DNA of 37,983 nucleotides from Frankiaceae bacterium (GTDB taxonomy: Bacteria > Actinomycetota > Actinomycetes > BP-191). A program made the position numbers and the translations under genes. The stretch is from NCBI GenBank assembly GCA_030840645.1, contig JAVEEC010000137.1, positions 1 through 37,983 on the forward strand, read 5' to 3'. Shown here piece by piece: positions 16,015-25,226 of this stretch; the stretch's first letter is position 1, and every line of letters begins with the position of its first letter. Below the pieces are notes generated by a model. The model did no database searches and was not told the DNA's origin. It worked only from the letters and a program-made list of their open reading frames with translations.

Positions 16015-17073
16015 CTACGTCCCCGAGCCGACCGCCGCCGACGGCTCCTGCAACACGAGGGGCGGCGCGGGCGCGGCCAGCGCCACGGAGACGCGCTCCT
16101 GCAGCCGCGACCGCTTGTTCCGATACATCGCGGCGTCGGCGGCCTTCCACGTCTCCTCCAGGGACCCTGTCTCGTCGCGCACCGCCATGCCGACGGACGC
16201 CTCGACACCCACGTCGGCGAACGCCGCCGCGATCCGGTCGAGCAGTACGCGGCCCTGGATCTCCGACGACTCCACGGCGAGGACGGCGAACTCGTCACCG
16301 CCGACCCGCGAGACCTGGTCGCACATGCGGGACACCCGCCGCAGGGCCAGGGCCGCGTTACGGAGCAGGGTGTCGCCGGCGTCGTGGCCGTAGGCGTCGT
16401 TGACCCGCTTCAGCCCGTCGAGGTCGACCGAGAACACGCACGCGGGCCGCCCGTACCGCCGGCACCGCGCCTCCTCCTCCACGAGGACCTTGCTCCACGC
16501 CAGCCGGTTCCCCACCTGGGTCAACGGGTCCACATGCGCCTCGACCTCGGCGCGCTCGGCGCGCCGGGCCACCGCCGACACCCGGAGCTCGAGCTGGATC
16601 ACCGCCGCTAGCAGCGCCCCGACCGCCTCGGCGGTCGGCAGCCCGTCCACGGCCGCCGGAGGGGCGGGGGAACGGTCCATCGCGCTCAACGTCCCGAACA
16701 CCGCCCCGTCCACGACCAGCGGCACGCCGAGGTACGACCCGACCGCGAGCACCTGGGTGATCCCCGCCGTCGCGTACGCCGCCACGTCGGCCACGCGGGG
16801 CGCGACCCGGGGACCCTGGCCGTTGACCATCCGCCAGTCGATCGTCGCCGACCACGGCAGGACGCTCCCCGGCCGGAGCTTGTACGCGAAGTCGAGGCAG
16901 TCGAGCACGACCAGGTCCTCGCCGACGATCCGGGTGACCAGCCACGCGTCGTAGCCGAGCTGCTCGTGCAGCAGCCGCAGCGCGCGCGCGGAGGCCGTGG
17001 CGAAGGCGGGCTCGGCCGAGAGCGTCTCGGCGCGCGGGGTCCAGCTCACCTGCCCCGGTTCCTCGTCAGTCAT
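16015..17073 (-). CDS. GAF-GGDEF diguanylate cyclase
   Basis: 352 residues. The GGDEF domain (about 185-330) makes cyclic di-GMP from two GTP. It shows DPLTQVGNRLAW, VDLDGLKRVNDAYGHDAGD and an intact active-site loop RVGGDEFAVL. RMCD lies exactly five residues before GGDEF, forming the RxxD inhibitory I-site, so product feedback is expected. The N-terminal part (about 30-170, RALRLLHEQLGYDAWLVTRI...SYLGVPLVVDGAVFGTLSAMD) is a GAF-like sensor. No transmembrane segment, so cytoplasmic. I chose ATG 17073 behind GGGGAG over the further upstream GTG 17115. It sits between smpB and ssrA, which are usually close together; c-di-GMP may relate to the Tad pilus further along, but that is only inference. 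Confidence 0.93.
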   Translation of the reverse strand: MTDEEPGQVSWTPRAETLSAEPAFATASARALRLLHEQLGYDAWLVTRIVGEDLVVLDCLDFAYKLRPGSVLPWSATIDWRMVNGQGPRVAPRVADVAAYATAGITQVLAVGSYLGVPLVVDGAVFGTLSAMDRSPAPPAAVDGLPTAEAVGALLAAVIQLELRVSAVARRAERAEVEAHVDPLTQVGNRLAWSKVLVEEEARCRRYGRPACVFSVDLDGLKRVNDAYGHDAGDTLLRNAALALRRVSRMCDQVSRVGGDEFAVLAVESSEIQGRVLLDRIAAAFADVGVEASVGMAVRDETGSLEETWKAADAAMYRNKRSRLQERVSVALAAPAPPLVLQEPSAAVGSGT

Positions 17074-17188
17074 GCCGCCCCCACTCCCCGCCACGACAGG
17101 GCGTGAAACGGACATTCAGCCCCATCGCGGTGCAGTCTGCCCGGTAGCGGCGCGTCGCGCTATGGCCGTGGGGCCAGTCCTCCCGCGG

Positions 17189-17665
17189 TCAGGACATGCC
17201 CTTGGCCCGGCGGCCGAGCTCCCTCGACACCTCGCGAGCGGCGTCGCGGGTGGCCATCGACTGGCGCTTGTCGTACGCCTTCTTGCCGCGCGCGAGCGCG
17301 ATCTCGACCTTCGCCCGCCCGTCGAGGAAGTACATCTGCAACGGCACCAGCGCCAGCCCGCTCTCCTTCAGCTTTCCGCCGAGCCGGAGGATCTCGTGGC
17401 GGTGCAGCAGCAGCTTGCGCGGGCGGCGCGGGACGTGGTTGGTCCACGTGCCGAGGTCGTACTCGGGGATGTGCGCGTTGTGCAGCCACGCCTCGCCGTC
17501 CTTGACGGTGGCGTACGCGTCCACCAACGACGCCCGCCCCGCCCGCAGCGACTTCACCTCGGTGCCGACGAGGACCAGCCCGGCCTCGAACACGTCCTCG
17601 ATCGCGTAGTCGTGACGCGCCTTCTTGTTCTGGGCGATCAGCTTGCGCCCGGTCTCCTTCGGCAC
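17189..17665 (-). CDS. smpB: SsrA-binding protein SmpB
   Basis: 158 residues, family length. SmpB binds the tRNA-like part of tmRNA and carries it into the A site of stalled ribosomes. Family signatures are present: [59 protein letters not shown] and the basic C-terminal tail ([32 protein letters not shown]) that enters the mRNA channel. Start GTG 17665, 3 nt after the S41 protease stop, so it shares that transcript. Upstream neighbours are the ftsEX/M23/S41 block and the downstream one is the diguanylate cyclase, then ssrA. Confidence 0.97.
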   Translation of the reverse strand: MPKETGRKLIAQNKKARHDYAIEDVFEAGLVLVGTEVKSLRAGRASLVDAYATVKDGEAWLHNAHIPEYDLGTWTNHVPRRPRKLLLHRHEILRLGGKLKESGLALVPLQMYFLDGRAKVEIALARGKKAYDKRQSMATRDAAREVSRELGRRAKGMS

Positions 17666-17668
17666 CCG

Positions 17669-18838
17669 TCAGCCCCGCGGCACGGGCGCGCTGGCCACGG
17701 TCCCCGACAGCACCTCGACGGCGCGGCGCAAGGCCGCGGCGGCGTCGTAGCCGACCGGCAGGTCGACGTCGGGGGTGATGCCCACCTGCTCGACAGAACG
17801 CCCCGAGGGCGTGAAGTACCGCGCCACCGTGACCTCCAGCGCCGAGCCGTCCGAGAGGACGAGCGGCTGCTGGACCGATCCCTTGCCGTACGTGCGCCCG
17901 CCCACGACGAGCGCGCGGTTGTGGTCCTGCAGCGCCCCGGCCACGACCTCGGCCGCGCTCGCGGTCCCCGCGTCGACGAGCACGGCGAGCGGCGTGGTCG
18001 TCTCGCCGCGGCCGATGACGTCGTACGTCTTCTCCTCGACCCCGCGGCCGCGGTAGCTCACGACGAGGCCCTTGTCGAGGAACGCCGACGCCACCTGGAC
18101 GCCCTCGTCCAGCAGCCCGCCGGGGTTGCCGCGCAGGTCGAGCACGACGCCGTTGACGTGCTTGGCCCGCAGCCGCGCGAACGCGTCGCGCACCTCCTTG
18201 CCGGTCCCGCGCGTGAACGCCGCCACGCGGATCCGCCCGACGTTCCCGCTCACGACGTCGGTCGTCACGTCCGAGGAGACGAGGTCCACCCGGCGCAGCC
18301 GCAACGTCTGGATGCCCGTCGCGCGCCGGACCGTGATCGCCACGACGGTGCCCACGTCGCCGTGCATCCGGCGGACGATCTCCCCCACCGGAACGTCGTC
18401 CACCGAGTCCCCAGCGACGTCCACGATGGTGTCGCCGACCCGCAGCCCGGCGGCCGCGGCCGGTGAGTCGGGCAGCACGCTGGTGACCTCGACCTGGCCG
18501 GCCGGCACCCGCCCCAGCCAGAGCCCGACGCCGGAGTAGCGGCCGTCGAGCAGCCGCTGGAACTGCGCGTAGTCGGAGGTGTCGTAGTACGCCGCGTACC
18601 GGTCGCCGAGGGCGGACAGCATGCCCCGGATCGCGGCCTCGTCCAGCTCGTGGCGGGAGACGTCGGTGGCGGCGCTGCCGCGGAGGCGTTCGGCGGCCTC
18701 GGAGACGACGTCCGGCGCCTCGGGCCCGGTCCGCCCGACGCGCCCGGCGAGGAACCCGAAGACGAACGCCGCCGACACCGTCAAGGCGCCCGCGGTCGCG
18801 AGGAGCGCGCGGCGGCGGCGCGTACCTGCGGGGGTCAC
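17669..18838 (-). CDS. S41 family C-terminal processing peptidase with PDZ domain
   Basis: 389 residues. A single N-terminal membrane helix (about 11-31, LLATAGALTVSAAFVFGFLAG) anchors it outside the membrane. A PDZ domain follows (about 100-175, GVGLWLGR...VLPDSPAAAAGLRVGDTIVDV), then the S41 catalytic domain with Ser294 in AGTASAAEVVAGAL and Lys319 in TYGKGSVQ, the normal 25-residue Ser/Lys spacing, and LDLRGNPGGLLDEGV. Family members trim exported or cell-wall proteins and often act with M23 peptidases in wall remodelling; the M23 gene is next upstream with a 40-nt gap. The GTG start is 7 nt after TATCCT, suggesting a leaderless transcript. Confidence 0.94.
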   Translation of the reverse strand: MTPAGTRRRRALLATAGALTVSAAFVFGFLAGRVGRTGPEAPDVVSEAAERLRGSAATDVSRHELDEAAIRGMLSALGDRYAAYYDTSDYAQFQRLLDGRYSGVGLWLGRVPAGQVEVTSVLPDSPAAAAGLRVGDTIVDVAGDSVDDVPVGEIVRRMHGDVGTVVAITVRRATGIQTLRLRRVDLVSSDVTTDVVSGNVGRIRVAAFTRGTGKEVRDAFARLRAKHVNGVVLDLRGNPGGLLDEGVQVASAFLDKGLVVSYRGRGVEEKTYDVIGRGETTTPLAVLVDAGTASAAEVVAGALQDHNRALVVGGRTYGKGSVQQPLVLSDGSALEVTVARYFTPSGRSVEQVGITPDVDLPVGYDAAAALRRAVEVLSGTVASAPVPRG

Positions 18839-18845
18839 GACGCCA

Positions 18846-18851
18846 AGGATA
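18846..18851 (-). promoter_or_regulatory. -10 box of a probable leaderless promoter for the S41 gene
   Basis: TATCCT on the minus strand, with exactly 7 nt between it and the GTG start at 18838, so transcription would begin at or beside the start codon. No -35 consensus and no Shine-Dalgarno sequence are visible. Confidence 0.5.
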
Positions 18852-18878
18852 CGGCTCGCGGTACGCCCTGGCCGCCGC

Positions 18879-20102
18879 TCAGTAGTACCGGAGCGGGTCC
18901 ACCGGCTCGCCGTTGACCCGGGTCTCGAAGTGCAGGTGCGGTCCGGTCGCCGCGCCGGTCGCGCCGACCAGGCCGATCCGCTGCCCCGCCACGACGCGCT
19001 GGCCGGCCCGGACGAGCACGCGGGACTGGTGCGCGTACGCCGTCGCGAAGCCGTTGCCGTGGTCGATGACGACCAGGTTGCCGTACGTCCCCCGCGGGCC
19101 CGCGGACACGACGACGCCCGCCCGCACCGCGACGATGCCCTGCCCGGTCGGCGCCCCGATGTCGATGCCGGCGTGGAACCTGCGGTAGCCGTAGATCGGG
19201 TGGATGCGGTAGCCGTACCCGCTCGTGACCGGCCCCGGCGTCGGCCAGAGCAGCCCGCCGCGCCCGACCCGGCCGGTGCCGCGCGACGTCCGCCGGATCA
19301 GCTCCGCGAGCCGCCGCGACTCGGCCTGCAACGACCGGTACTGCGCGAGGTCGGCGGCGCGTTCGCGGGCGGCGAGGGCGAGGGCGCTACGCCGCGCGCT
19401 CACCTGGGCGGCAACCGTTCCCGCGGCATCGCGGGCCGTGGTGGCGAGCGCCTCGACGCGGGCCAGCGCGGCCCGCGCGTCCCGGTCGCGCGCGGCGACC
19501 GCTGCCTGGCGGGCGGCGACGACGCTGGCACGGTTCGCGAGGTCGATGCGGGCGGCGTTCGCGGCCAGGACCCGCCCTGACCCGTCGGCGAGCAGGACGT
19601 GGACGAACGTCGCCCGCGCCGCCAGGTCGGTCGGCGACCCGGCGGCGAGCAGCGTTGCGGCGAGCCCGGCGGGGCCTGCCATGTAGATCGACCGCGCCAG
19701 CTCGCCCGCGCGGTGCCGCGCCTGCTCCAGCCGCCGCGCGGCAGCGGCGTGGTCGCGCCCGGCCGTGGCCAGGTCGGCCCTCGCGCGTTGCGCCGAGGCC
19801 CCGGTCGCCGCCGCACCCGCGCGGGCCGCCGACAGGGCGCCCTCCGCCTCGGCCAGCCTGCTGCGTGCCGCGGGCAGGGCGACCTCGGTCGCGGCGAGGG
19901 CGGCGGCCGCCGTACGGACGGCCGCGCTGGACTCGTCCAGGTCGTCGTGCGAACGCGCCAGCTCGGCCGCGATCCGCCGCCGCCGCGCGGCGGGGTCGTC
20001 GGCGTTCGCCGCGTGAGGGGCGAGCAGCCCGGCGATCACGGCGCCGGCGATCGCGAGTCGCCGCACGCCGGACGCGCGCCGACGGCCGTGCGCGGCCGTC
20101 AC
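18879..20102 (-). CDS. M23 (LytM) peptidase with coiled-coil domain, EnvC-like
   Basis: 407 residues from GTG 20102, chosen because GGAGG lies 5 nt upstream; an ATG at 20138 has no such site. Signal peptide (RRLAIAGAVIAGLLAPHAANA) followed by a long Ala/Arg-rich coiled coil (about residues 25-280). The C-terminal M23 domain has RFHAGIDIGAP, HGNGFATAYAHQ and GPHLHFETRVNGEPVDP, that is the zinc ligands H-x3-D and H-x-H. Coiled coil plus LytM placed directly after ftsX matches the EnvC/RipC type of factor that FtsEX holds and switches to control septal peptidoglycan hydrolysis. Whether it cuts wall itself or only activates another hydrolase is not decided, but the metal site looks complete. Confidence 0.93.
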   Translation of the reverse strand: MTAAHGRRRASGVRRLAIAGAVIAGLLAPHAANADDPAARRRRIAAELARSHDDLDESSAAVRTAAAALAATEVALPAARSRLAEAEGALSAARAGAAATGASAQRARADLATAGRDHAAAARRLEQARHRAGELARSIYMAGPAGLAATLLAAGSPTDLAARATFVHVLLADGSGRVLAANAARIDLANRASVVAARQAAVAARDRDARAALARVEALATTARDAAGTVAAQVSARRSALALAARERAADLAQYRSLQAESRRLAELIRRTSRGTGRVGRGGLLWPTPGPVTSGYGYRIHPIYGYRRFHAGIDIGAPTGQGIVAVRAGVVVSAGPRGTYGNLVVIDHGNGFATAYAHQSRVLVRAGQRVVAGQRIGLVGATGAATGPHLHFETRVNGEPVDPLRYY

Positions 20103-20157
20103 GCCCGCCTCCGCTGTCTCAGCAGTCCCACAAGTCACATGGGTACCACGGATCGCG

Positions 20158-21033
20158 TCAGACGCGAAGGTACTTGCGCAGGGTGGCGAACGACGCGACC
20201 CCCGCCAGGAACACGCCGGTGACCACGAGCACCGGCACGATGACGAAGAACTGCTCCCACCCGACGAACGGCATCGCCCTGATGCTCGGCCGCAGGATCC
20301 CGTCGATCAGCCAGAACTGCCCGATCATCAGCAGGCCGCTCGCGAGCAGCGCGCCGACGGTGCCCGCGAGTACGCCCTCGAGCAGGAACGGCAGCTGGAT
20401 GTAGAGGTTCGAGGCGCCGACCAGCCGCATGATGCCGGTCTCCCTGCGCCGGCTGAACGCCGCCACCCGGACCGTGATCCCGATCAGCGCCACGGCCGCC
20501 GCGAGGCTCAGCACCGCGAAGCCGACCATGACGACGCGGAAGCCGTTGAGCACCTTGAAGAAGTCCTTGAGCAACGCCTTCTGGTCCATCACGTTGTCGA
20601 CGCCCGGCCGGTCGGCGAACGCGCTGCTCACGACCGAGAACTTCTTCGGGTCCTTGAGCTTCACCCGGAAGGACTCGGGCAGCACCTCGGGCGAGGTGTT
20701 CGTGACGATGTCAGGCGTGTCCTTGAACTGCTCCTTGAACCGCTGGTACGCCTCGTCCTTGCTCTCGAAGTAGACCCGCTCGACGTCGGGCATCGCCGCG
20801 AGCTCGGTGCGGAGCTGGTCGCGCTGGGCCTGCGTGACGTCGTCCTTCAGGAAGATCGAGACCTCGACCTTGCCGTACCAGTAGCCCTTCATGACGTTGA
20901 CCTGGTTACGCACCATGAGCGACATGCCGAAGATGCCGAGCGAGATGGCCGCGACGACGATGACGGAGACGGTCATGGTGAGGTTGCGGCGGAGACCGAT
21001 CCACATCTCCGAGGCGACGAACTGTGCGCGCAC
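20158..21033 (-). CDS. ftsX: Cell division protein FtsX
   Basis: 291 residues, membrane partner of FtsE. Four transmembrane helices: about 20-42 (MTVSVIVVAAISLGIFGMSL), then an extracellular loop (about 45-165) that binds the wall hydrolase factor, and three C-terminal helices of the FtsX domain, with SRRRETGIMRLVGAS between the second and third. Start GTG 21033 with AGGGAG 5 nt upstream, 9 nt after the ftsE stop. The M23 gene follows after 55 nt, consistent with an FtsEX-hydrolase module. Confidence 0.97.
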   Translation of the reverse strand: MRAQFVASEMWIGLRRNLTMTVSVIVVAAISLGIFGMSLMVRNQVNVMKGYWYGKVEVSIFLKDDVTQAQRDQLRTELAAMPDVERVYFESKDEAYQRFKEQFKDTPDIVTNTSPEVLPESFRVKLKDPKKFSVVSSAFADRPGVDNVMDQKALLKDFFKVLNGFRVVMVGFAVLSLAAAVALIGITVRVAAFSRRRETGIMRLVGASNLYIQLPFLLEGVLAGTVGALLASGLLMIGQFWLIDGILRPSIRAMPFVGWEQFFVIVPVLVVTGVFLAGVASFATLRKYLRV

Positions 21034-21042
21034 TGTCTCCCT

Positions 21043-21732
21043 CTACTTCGAGTAGCCGTAGACGCCACGGGCCTGGTCGCGGACAACGCGGCCCGCCTCC
21101 AGCTCGACGACGCGGCGGCGCATCGAGTCGACGATGGCGGCGTCGTGGGTCGCCATGACGACGGTGGTGCCGGTCCTGTTGATCCGGTCGAGCAGCCGCA
21201 TGATGCCGATCGACGTGGAGGGGTCGAGGTTGCCGGTCGGCTCGTCGGCGATGAGGATCATCGGGCGGTTGACGAACGCCCTGGCGATGGCGACGCGCTG
21301 CTGCTCGCCGCCGGACAGCTCGTCAGGGAGGCGGCCGGCCTTGCCGTCGAGGTTGACCAGGTCGAGCACCTCGGGGACGACCTTCTCGATCGCGTGCCGC
21401 GGCTTGCCGATGACCTCCAGCGCGAACGCGACGTTCTCGAACACCGTCTTGGTCGGCAGCAGCCGGAAGTCCTGGAACACACACCCGATCTGGCGCCGCA
21501 GCGAGGGCACCTTCCAGTGCGAGAGCCGCGCCAGGTCCTTCCCGGCGACGAACACGTTGCCCCCCGTCGGGACCTCCTCCTTGAGCAGCAGGCGGAGCAA
21601 CGTCGACTTCCCGGACCCCGACGAGCCGACGAGGAAGACGAACTCGCCCTTCTCGATGTCGACGCTGACGTCGTTCAGGGCGGGCTTCGCCGCGGTCGGG
21701 TAGACCTTGGTGACGTGGTCGAGCCGGATCAA
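21043..21732 (-). CDS. ftsE: Cell division ATP-binding protein FtsE
   Basis: 229 residues, ABC ATPase that drives FtsX. Walker [10 protein letters not shown] (36-44), Q-loop FQDFRLLP, signature LSGGEQQR (139-146), Walker B MILIADEP (158-165), switch His in ATHDAAIV. The start is TTG 21732 behind GAGGGG; the protein begins [11 protein letters not shown] as in other FtsE proteins, so the rare start is well supported. prfB lies 61 nt upstream on the same strand, an order common in actinomycetes. Confidence 0.97.
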   Translation of the reverse strand: MIRLDHVTKVYPTAAKPALNDVSVDIEKGEFVFLVGSSGSGKSTLLRLLLKEEVPTGGNVFVAGKDLARLSHWKVPSLRRQIGCVFQDFRLLPTKTVFENVAFALEVIGKPRHAIEKVVPEVLDLVNLDGKAGRLPDELSGGEQQRVAIARAFVNRPMILIADEPTGNLDPSTSIGIMRLLDRINRTGTTVVMATHDAAIVDSMRRRVVELEAGRVVRDQARGVYGYSK

Positions 21733-21793
21733 CGGAGGCAGCCCCTCGAGGGTGGCGGTGTGCGGGAGTCCGAGTCTACGGCCCGCGCGGGCA

Positions 21794-22906
21794 CTAGACC
21801 TCGGCGGGAGCGTTGCGCCAGCGGACGCCGGCCTCGATGAACTGGTCGATCTCGCCGTCGAGGACCGCCTGGATGTTGCCGGTCTCCACGTGCGTGCGGT
21901 CGTCCTTCACCAACTGGTACGGGTGCAGCACGTAGTGCCGGAACGCCGAGCCGAAGTTGACGTCCTGCCGCCCGCCGCGGATCTCGTTCATCTTCGCCTC
22001 GTCCTCCTGGCGGCGCCGCTCCAGCAGCTTCGCCTGGAGGACCGCCATCGCGGAGGCCTTGTTCTGGAGCTGGGAGCGCTCGTTCTGGCAGGTGACGACG
22101 ATGCCGGTCGGCAGGTGGGTGAGCCGGATCGCGGAGTCCGTGGTGTTGACGCCCTGGCCACCGGGACCCGAGGACCGGAAGATGTCGACGCGCAGGTCCT
22201 TCTCGTCGATCTCGACCTCGTCCGTCGCCTCGACGACGGGGGTGACCTCGACGCCGGCGAACGACGTCTGCCGCCGGCTCTGGTTGTCGAACGGGCTGAT
22301 CCGCACCAGCCGGTGCACGCCGTGCTCGCCGCGCAGGGTGCCGTACGCGTATGGCGCCTTCACCGCGAACGTCGCCGACTTGATGCCGGCCTCCTCGGCC
22401 CAGCCCAGGTCGTAGACGTCGACCGGGTAGCCGTGGCGCGACGCCCACCGCTGGTACATCTCCAGCAGCATCCGCGCCCAGTCGCTCGCGTCGACGCCGC
22501 CCGCGCCCGCGCTGACGACGACCAGCGCCTCGCGGGCGTCGTACTCGCCGGACATCAGCGTGCGGACCTCGAGCTCGCCGACCGCCTTGTCCAGCGTGAG
22601 CAGCTCGCGTTCGACCTCGGCCCGGGCGTCGGCGTCGTCCTCGGACCCGGCCAGCTCGAGCAGCACTACGAGGTCGTCGAGCCGCTGCCGCAGCCCCTCG
22701 ACGCGGCCGATCTCCGACTCGACGGCGGAGAGCCGCGACGTGACCTCGCGCGCCGCGTCGGGGTCGTTCCAGAGGTCGGGTACGGACGCCTGCTCGCGCA
22801 GCTTCTCCAGCTCGCCGCGCTTGGCGGCCAGGTCGACGAACTCCTCGACGGAACGCATCGTGGCGTCGAGGCGCTTCAGCTCCTCGGCGGGTTCCACGGC
22901 GGCCAT
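21794..22906 (-). CDS. prfB: Peptide chain release factor 2
   Basis: 370 residues. Reads UGA and UAA stops and triggers peptide release. It shows the RF2 stop-codon motif SPF (204-206, [11 protein letters not shown]) and the catalytic GGQ (249-251, [12 protein letters not shown]). It is uninterrupted in one frame, so the programmed +1 frameshift known in many bacteria is absent. ATG 22906 sits 7 nt after TACCCT, consistent with a leaderless transcript separate from the Tad operon that ends 29 nt upstream. Confidence 0.97.
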   Translation of the reverse strand: MAAVEPAEELKRLDATMRSVEEFVDLAAKRGELEKLREQASVPDLWNDPDAAREVTSRLSAVESEIGRVEGLRQRLDDLVVLLELAGSEDDADARAEVERELLTLDKAVGELEVRTLMSGEYDAREALVVVSAGAGGVDASDWARMLLEMYQRWASRHGYPVDVYDLGWAEEAGIKSATFAVKAPYAYGTLRGEHGVHRLVRISPFDNQSRRQTSFAGVEVTPVVEATDEVEIDEKDLRVDIFRSSGPGGQGVNTTDSAIRLTHLPTGIVVTCQNERSQLQNKASAMAVLQAKLLERRRQEDEAKMNEIRGGRQDVNFGSAFRHYVLHPYQLVKDDRTHVETGNIQAVLDGEIDQFIEAGVRWRNAPAEV

Positions 22907-22913
22907 GCGGCCC

Positions 22914-22919
22914 AGGGTA
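22914..22919 (-). promoter_or_regulatory. -10 box of a probable leaderless prfB promoter
   Basis: TACCCT on the minus strand with exactly 7 nt to the prfB ATG. No Shine-Dalgarno sequence in the gap. It would uncouple prfB from the upstream Tad operon. Confidence 0.5.
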
Positions 22920-22935
22920 CAAGGCGCGTCCGCCG

Positions 22936-23352
22936 TCAGCGCAGCGGCAGCCGGGCCCGCGCGGTCGCGGTCACGTCGACGCCGTCGCCGTACCCCGGCG
23001 GCGCGAGCGGCAGCGCGAGGTGCCTGCGCAGCGTCACCTCGACCGTCGTCCCGTCGACCAGGTCCACGGCGACGACCTCCGCGTCGTCGCCGTAACTGTC
23101 GACGTACGCCGCCACTGCGGCGTCGACTTCGCCGAGCGGCAGCAGGCCGTCGCCGGAGCCCTCGTAGAACGCGGTCAGGTCGACCGACTGCGCCGCCGCG
23201 AGCGCCGCGCCGTCCGCCGTTCCGGCGAGGCCGCGCCTGGCCAGGAACGCCGCAGACGCGTCGACCACGACGGCGACCAGCAGGAACAGCACCAGCGCGA
23301 AGAACGCCGTCAGGATCAGCAGCTGGCCCTCGTCGTCGCGCGGTCGCGTCAC
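22936..23352 (-). CDS. TadG-like pilus assembly protein
   Basis: 138 residues. The N-terminus [50 protein letters not shown] is the pattern of short actinobacterial TadG/Rv3660c-neighbourhood proteins: charged start, one helix, then an Ala-rich pseudopilin-like stretch. The rest is a small extracytoplasmic domain. GTG start overlaps the stop of the preceding TadE-like gene (GTGA). Last gene of the Tad operon. Its exact role in the pilus is not known; probably a minor membrane component. Confidence 0.8.
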   Translation of the reverse strand: MTRPRDDEGQLLILTAFFALVLFLLVAVVVDASAAFLARRGLAGTADGAALAAAQSVDLTAFYEGSGDGLLPLGEVDAAVAAYVDSYGDDAEVVAVDLVDGTTVEVTLRRHLALPLAPPGYGDGVDVTATARARLPLR

Positions 23353-23747
23353 CGCCGGTACCTGTCCACGGTCGCGACGTGCGTCGCGGTGACCGGCAGC
23401 GTCGCGAGGCCGCCGGACAGCGGCAGGCGGACGCGGTACGTCACGGTGACGACGACCGCCTCGCCGGGCGTCAGGCCGTTCGCGTCGACGGTCAGGTCCG
23501 CGTGCGGCGCGCCGGGGAGCTGGTCGTCCAGGGCGAGGTCGGCGGCGGTCTGCGCGCGTTCGTCCGCGGTCGCGCCGGTGTCGGAGGTGACGTACGCGCG
23601 CCCGGCCTCGCGCGCCGCCGCGCTGACGGCGAACGCCGCCCGCTGCACCGCGAACACCGTCAGCAGGACGTAGACCAGCGGCACCATCAGCAGCACCGCG
23701 ATCGTCACGAACTCCACGATCGCGCTGCCCTCGTCGTCGCCCGTCAC
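23349..23747 (-). CDS. TadE-like pseudopilin 2
   Basis: 132 residues. The N-terminus [49 protein letters not shown] is a TadE domain: a prepilin-like G/SAIVEF segment with Glu at position +5 of the hydrophobic helix, then an Ala-rich amphipathic continuation. A small beta-rich extracellular part follows. TadE proteins are minor pseudopilins needed for Flp pilus assembly. It overlaps both neighbours by GTGA, so the three small genes are translated as a unit. Confidence 0.85.
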   Translation of the reverse strand: MTGDDEGSAIVEFVTIAVLLMVPLVYVLLTVFAVQRAAFAVSAAAREAGRAYVTSDTGATADERAQTAADLALDDQLPGAPHADLTVDANGLTPGEAVVVTVTYRVRLPLSGGLATLPVTATHVATVDRYRR

Positions 23748-24136
23748 CGCCCCTCCTTCACCGCGCGCGCGGTCGCGTCGATCGACACCGCGCCGACCGG
23801 CGGGAACAGCAGCGGGAGCGGCCCGTGCACGCGGATGCGGACGACATCGACGCCGTTCGCGGTCGCCTCGCAGCCGCCGTCCGGGACGTCGAACGTCAGT
23901 CCGTCCGCAACCCGCCGCCCGACTGCCGAGGCGACCAGGTCGTGCGCGCGGGCGACGCCGTCGTCGCAGGTCCGGTCGGCGTTCGCGGCCTCGCGCGCGC
24001 CCTCGGCGAGGCTCGCGACGACGACGTTGCGCAGGTGCAGGTAGAGCCCGACGGAGAACACGCCGAGGAACAGCGTCACCAGCAGCACGCCGACGAGCAC
24101 GAACTCCACGACGGCCGCGCCCTCGTCGTCCCTCAT
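23744..24136 (-). CDS. TadE-like pseudopilin 1
   Basis: 130 residues with an N-terminal DDEGAAVVEFVLVGVLLVTLFLGVFSVGLYLHLRNVVVASLAEGAREAA segment, a clear TadE domain with Glu after the VV pair. Two cysteines (CDDG and GGCEA) may form a disulfide in the external domain. The ATG follows directly after the pilin stop codon; the stop overlaps the next TadE-like gene. Likely a minor pseudopilin at the base or tip of the Tad pilus. Confidence 0.87.
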   Translation of the reverse strand: MRDDEGAAVVEFVLVGVLLVTLFLGVFSVGLYLHLRNVVVASLAEGAREAANADRTCDDGVARAHDLVASAVGRRVADGLTFDVPDGGCEATANGVDVVRIRVHGPLPLLFPPVGAVSIDATARAVKEGR

Positions 24137-24322
24137 CTAGCAGGACGCGCCGGAGCCGTTGACACCGATGGTGCAGAGCGCGCTCTGCAGGATGTTCGAC
24201 AGCGCGCCCTGCGCGAACCCCCAGATGCCCGCCACGATGACCGCCGTCATCAACGTGATCAGCACCCAGCCCGGCACGTCGCCGCGGTCGGAACCGTTGG
24301 CCCGCAGACGTTTCAGCATCAT
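24137..24322 (-). CDS. Flp-like small pilin candidate
   Basis: 61 residues: a basic, Asp-containing start (KRLRANGSDRGDVPGW), one long hydrophobic helix (VLITLMTAVIVAGIWGFAQGALSNILQSAL) and a short tail with two cysteines (CTIGVNGSGASC). Size and place between tadC and the tadE genes point to the major pilin, but the usual G-x4-E-Y processing motif is not evident; the residues before the helix are GDVPGW. GAGGGGGA lies just before a double ATG. No prepilin peptidase is in the window. It may instead be a non-pilin assembly peptide. Confidence 0.7.
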   Translation of the reverse strand: MMLKRLRANGSDRGDVPGWVLITLMTAVIVAGIWGFAQGALSNILQSALCTIGVNGSGASC

Positions 24323-24332
24323 CGAGTCCCCC

Positions 24333-25226
24333 TCATGGTGTGAGCAGCCGGAGTCCGTAGAAGCCCGGGAACAGCGCGAAGAGAACGGTCACGGGAAGCA
24401 CCAGGAACACGACGGGGACGAGCATCCCGATCTCCTTGCGGCCGCCCGCCTCCAGCAGCGCCCGGCGCCCGGCCTCGCGGACGTCCACGGCCTGCGCGCG
24501 CAGCACGTCGGCGAGCGGGGTGCCGCGTTCGACGGCGATGGCGACGCCGTCCGCGAACCGCGCCAGCGCGGGCAGCGACGTCCGCGCCGCGACGCCCTCC
24601 AGCGCGCTCACCAGGGAGCCGCCTGTCCTGGCCTCGGCCAGCGCCATTGCCAGCTCTGCCGTGAGCTCGCCGGAGCCGATGCGGCACACCCGCTCCAGCG
24701 CGCCGACCGCGCCCTCCCCCGCCGTCACCGCGAGCGCGAGCAGCTCGGCGATCGTCGGCAGCTCCGCGAGCATCCGTTCCTCGCGGCGGGTCACCTCGTG
24801 CGCGAGCCAGCGGTCGCGGCCGAGCACGCCGAACGCCGCCAGCCCCAGGCAGCAGGCGAGCAGCGCGAGCGGCGCCGCTCTTTCCGTCGCCAGAGCGAGC
24901 CCGCTGATCGCGAGCCCGGCGAGCAGGCCGAGCGCGCCCCACACCACCTGCTCCGCGCGGAACTCCTCCAGCGTCATGCCCCGCCCGGCCTGCGCGAGCC
25001 TGCGCCGCAACGAGTTCGCCCCGCCGAGCCACCGGTCGAGCAACGCCGTCGCCTCCCGCAGCAGCGGCCGCAGCAACGGCTCCGCCAGCAGCCGCGACGG
25101 GCGCGGCGTGTCGCGCAGGTACGGCGCCAACCGGTCGTCGAGGCGCGGTGTCCGCAGCGGCGGCGCGTACGCCACCGCGAGCGCCAGCCCGCCCCCGCCC
25201 AGCAGGCCGAGCAGCACGCCGATCAC
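24333..25226 (-). CDS. tadC: Type II secretion F domain protein TadC
   Basis: 297 residues from GTG 25226, which overlaps the tadB stop (GTGA). An inner-membrane platform protein of the Tad pilus. A T2SSF domain lies about 130-260 (RREERMLAELPTIAELLALAVTAGEGAVGALERV...LSALEGVA-like ...SLPALARFADGVAIAVERGTPLADVLRAQA), with hydrophobic helices at the N-terminus, about 105-140, and at the C-terminus (LVPVVFLVLPVTVLFALFPG). TadB and TadC are paralogues that sit above the TadA ATPase. Confidence 0.92.
   Translation of the reverse strand: MIGVLLGLLGGGGLALAVAYAPPLRTPRLDDRLAPYLRDTPRPSRLLAEPLLRPLLREATALLDRWLGGANSLRRRLAQAGRGMTLEEFRAEQVVWGALGLLAGLAISGLALATERAAPLALLACCLGLAAFGVLGRDRWLAHEVTRREERMLAELPTIAELLALAVTAGEGAVGALERVCRIGSGELTAELAMALAEARTGGSLVSALEGVAARTSLPALARFADGVAIAVERGTPLADVLRAQAVDVREAGRRALLEAGGRKEIGMLVPVVFLVLPVTVLFALFPGFYGLRLLTP

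Noticed and set aside
17074..17115. Upstream GTG for the diguanylate cyclase
   Set aside because: ATG 17073 has a clear GGGGAG site; the extra 14 residues have no domain role.
20103..20138. Upstream ATG for the M23 peptidase
   Set aside because: GTG 20102 has GGAGG at good spacing and places the signal peptide nearer the N-terminus.
21794..22906. Programmed +1 frameshift in prfB
   Set aside because: The gene is open in a single frame from ATG to stop with no internal TGA in the N-terminal part.
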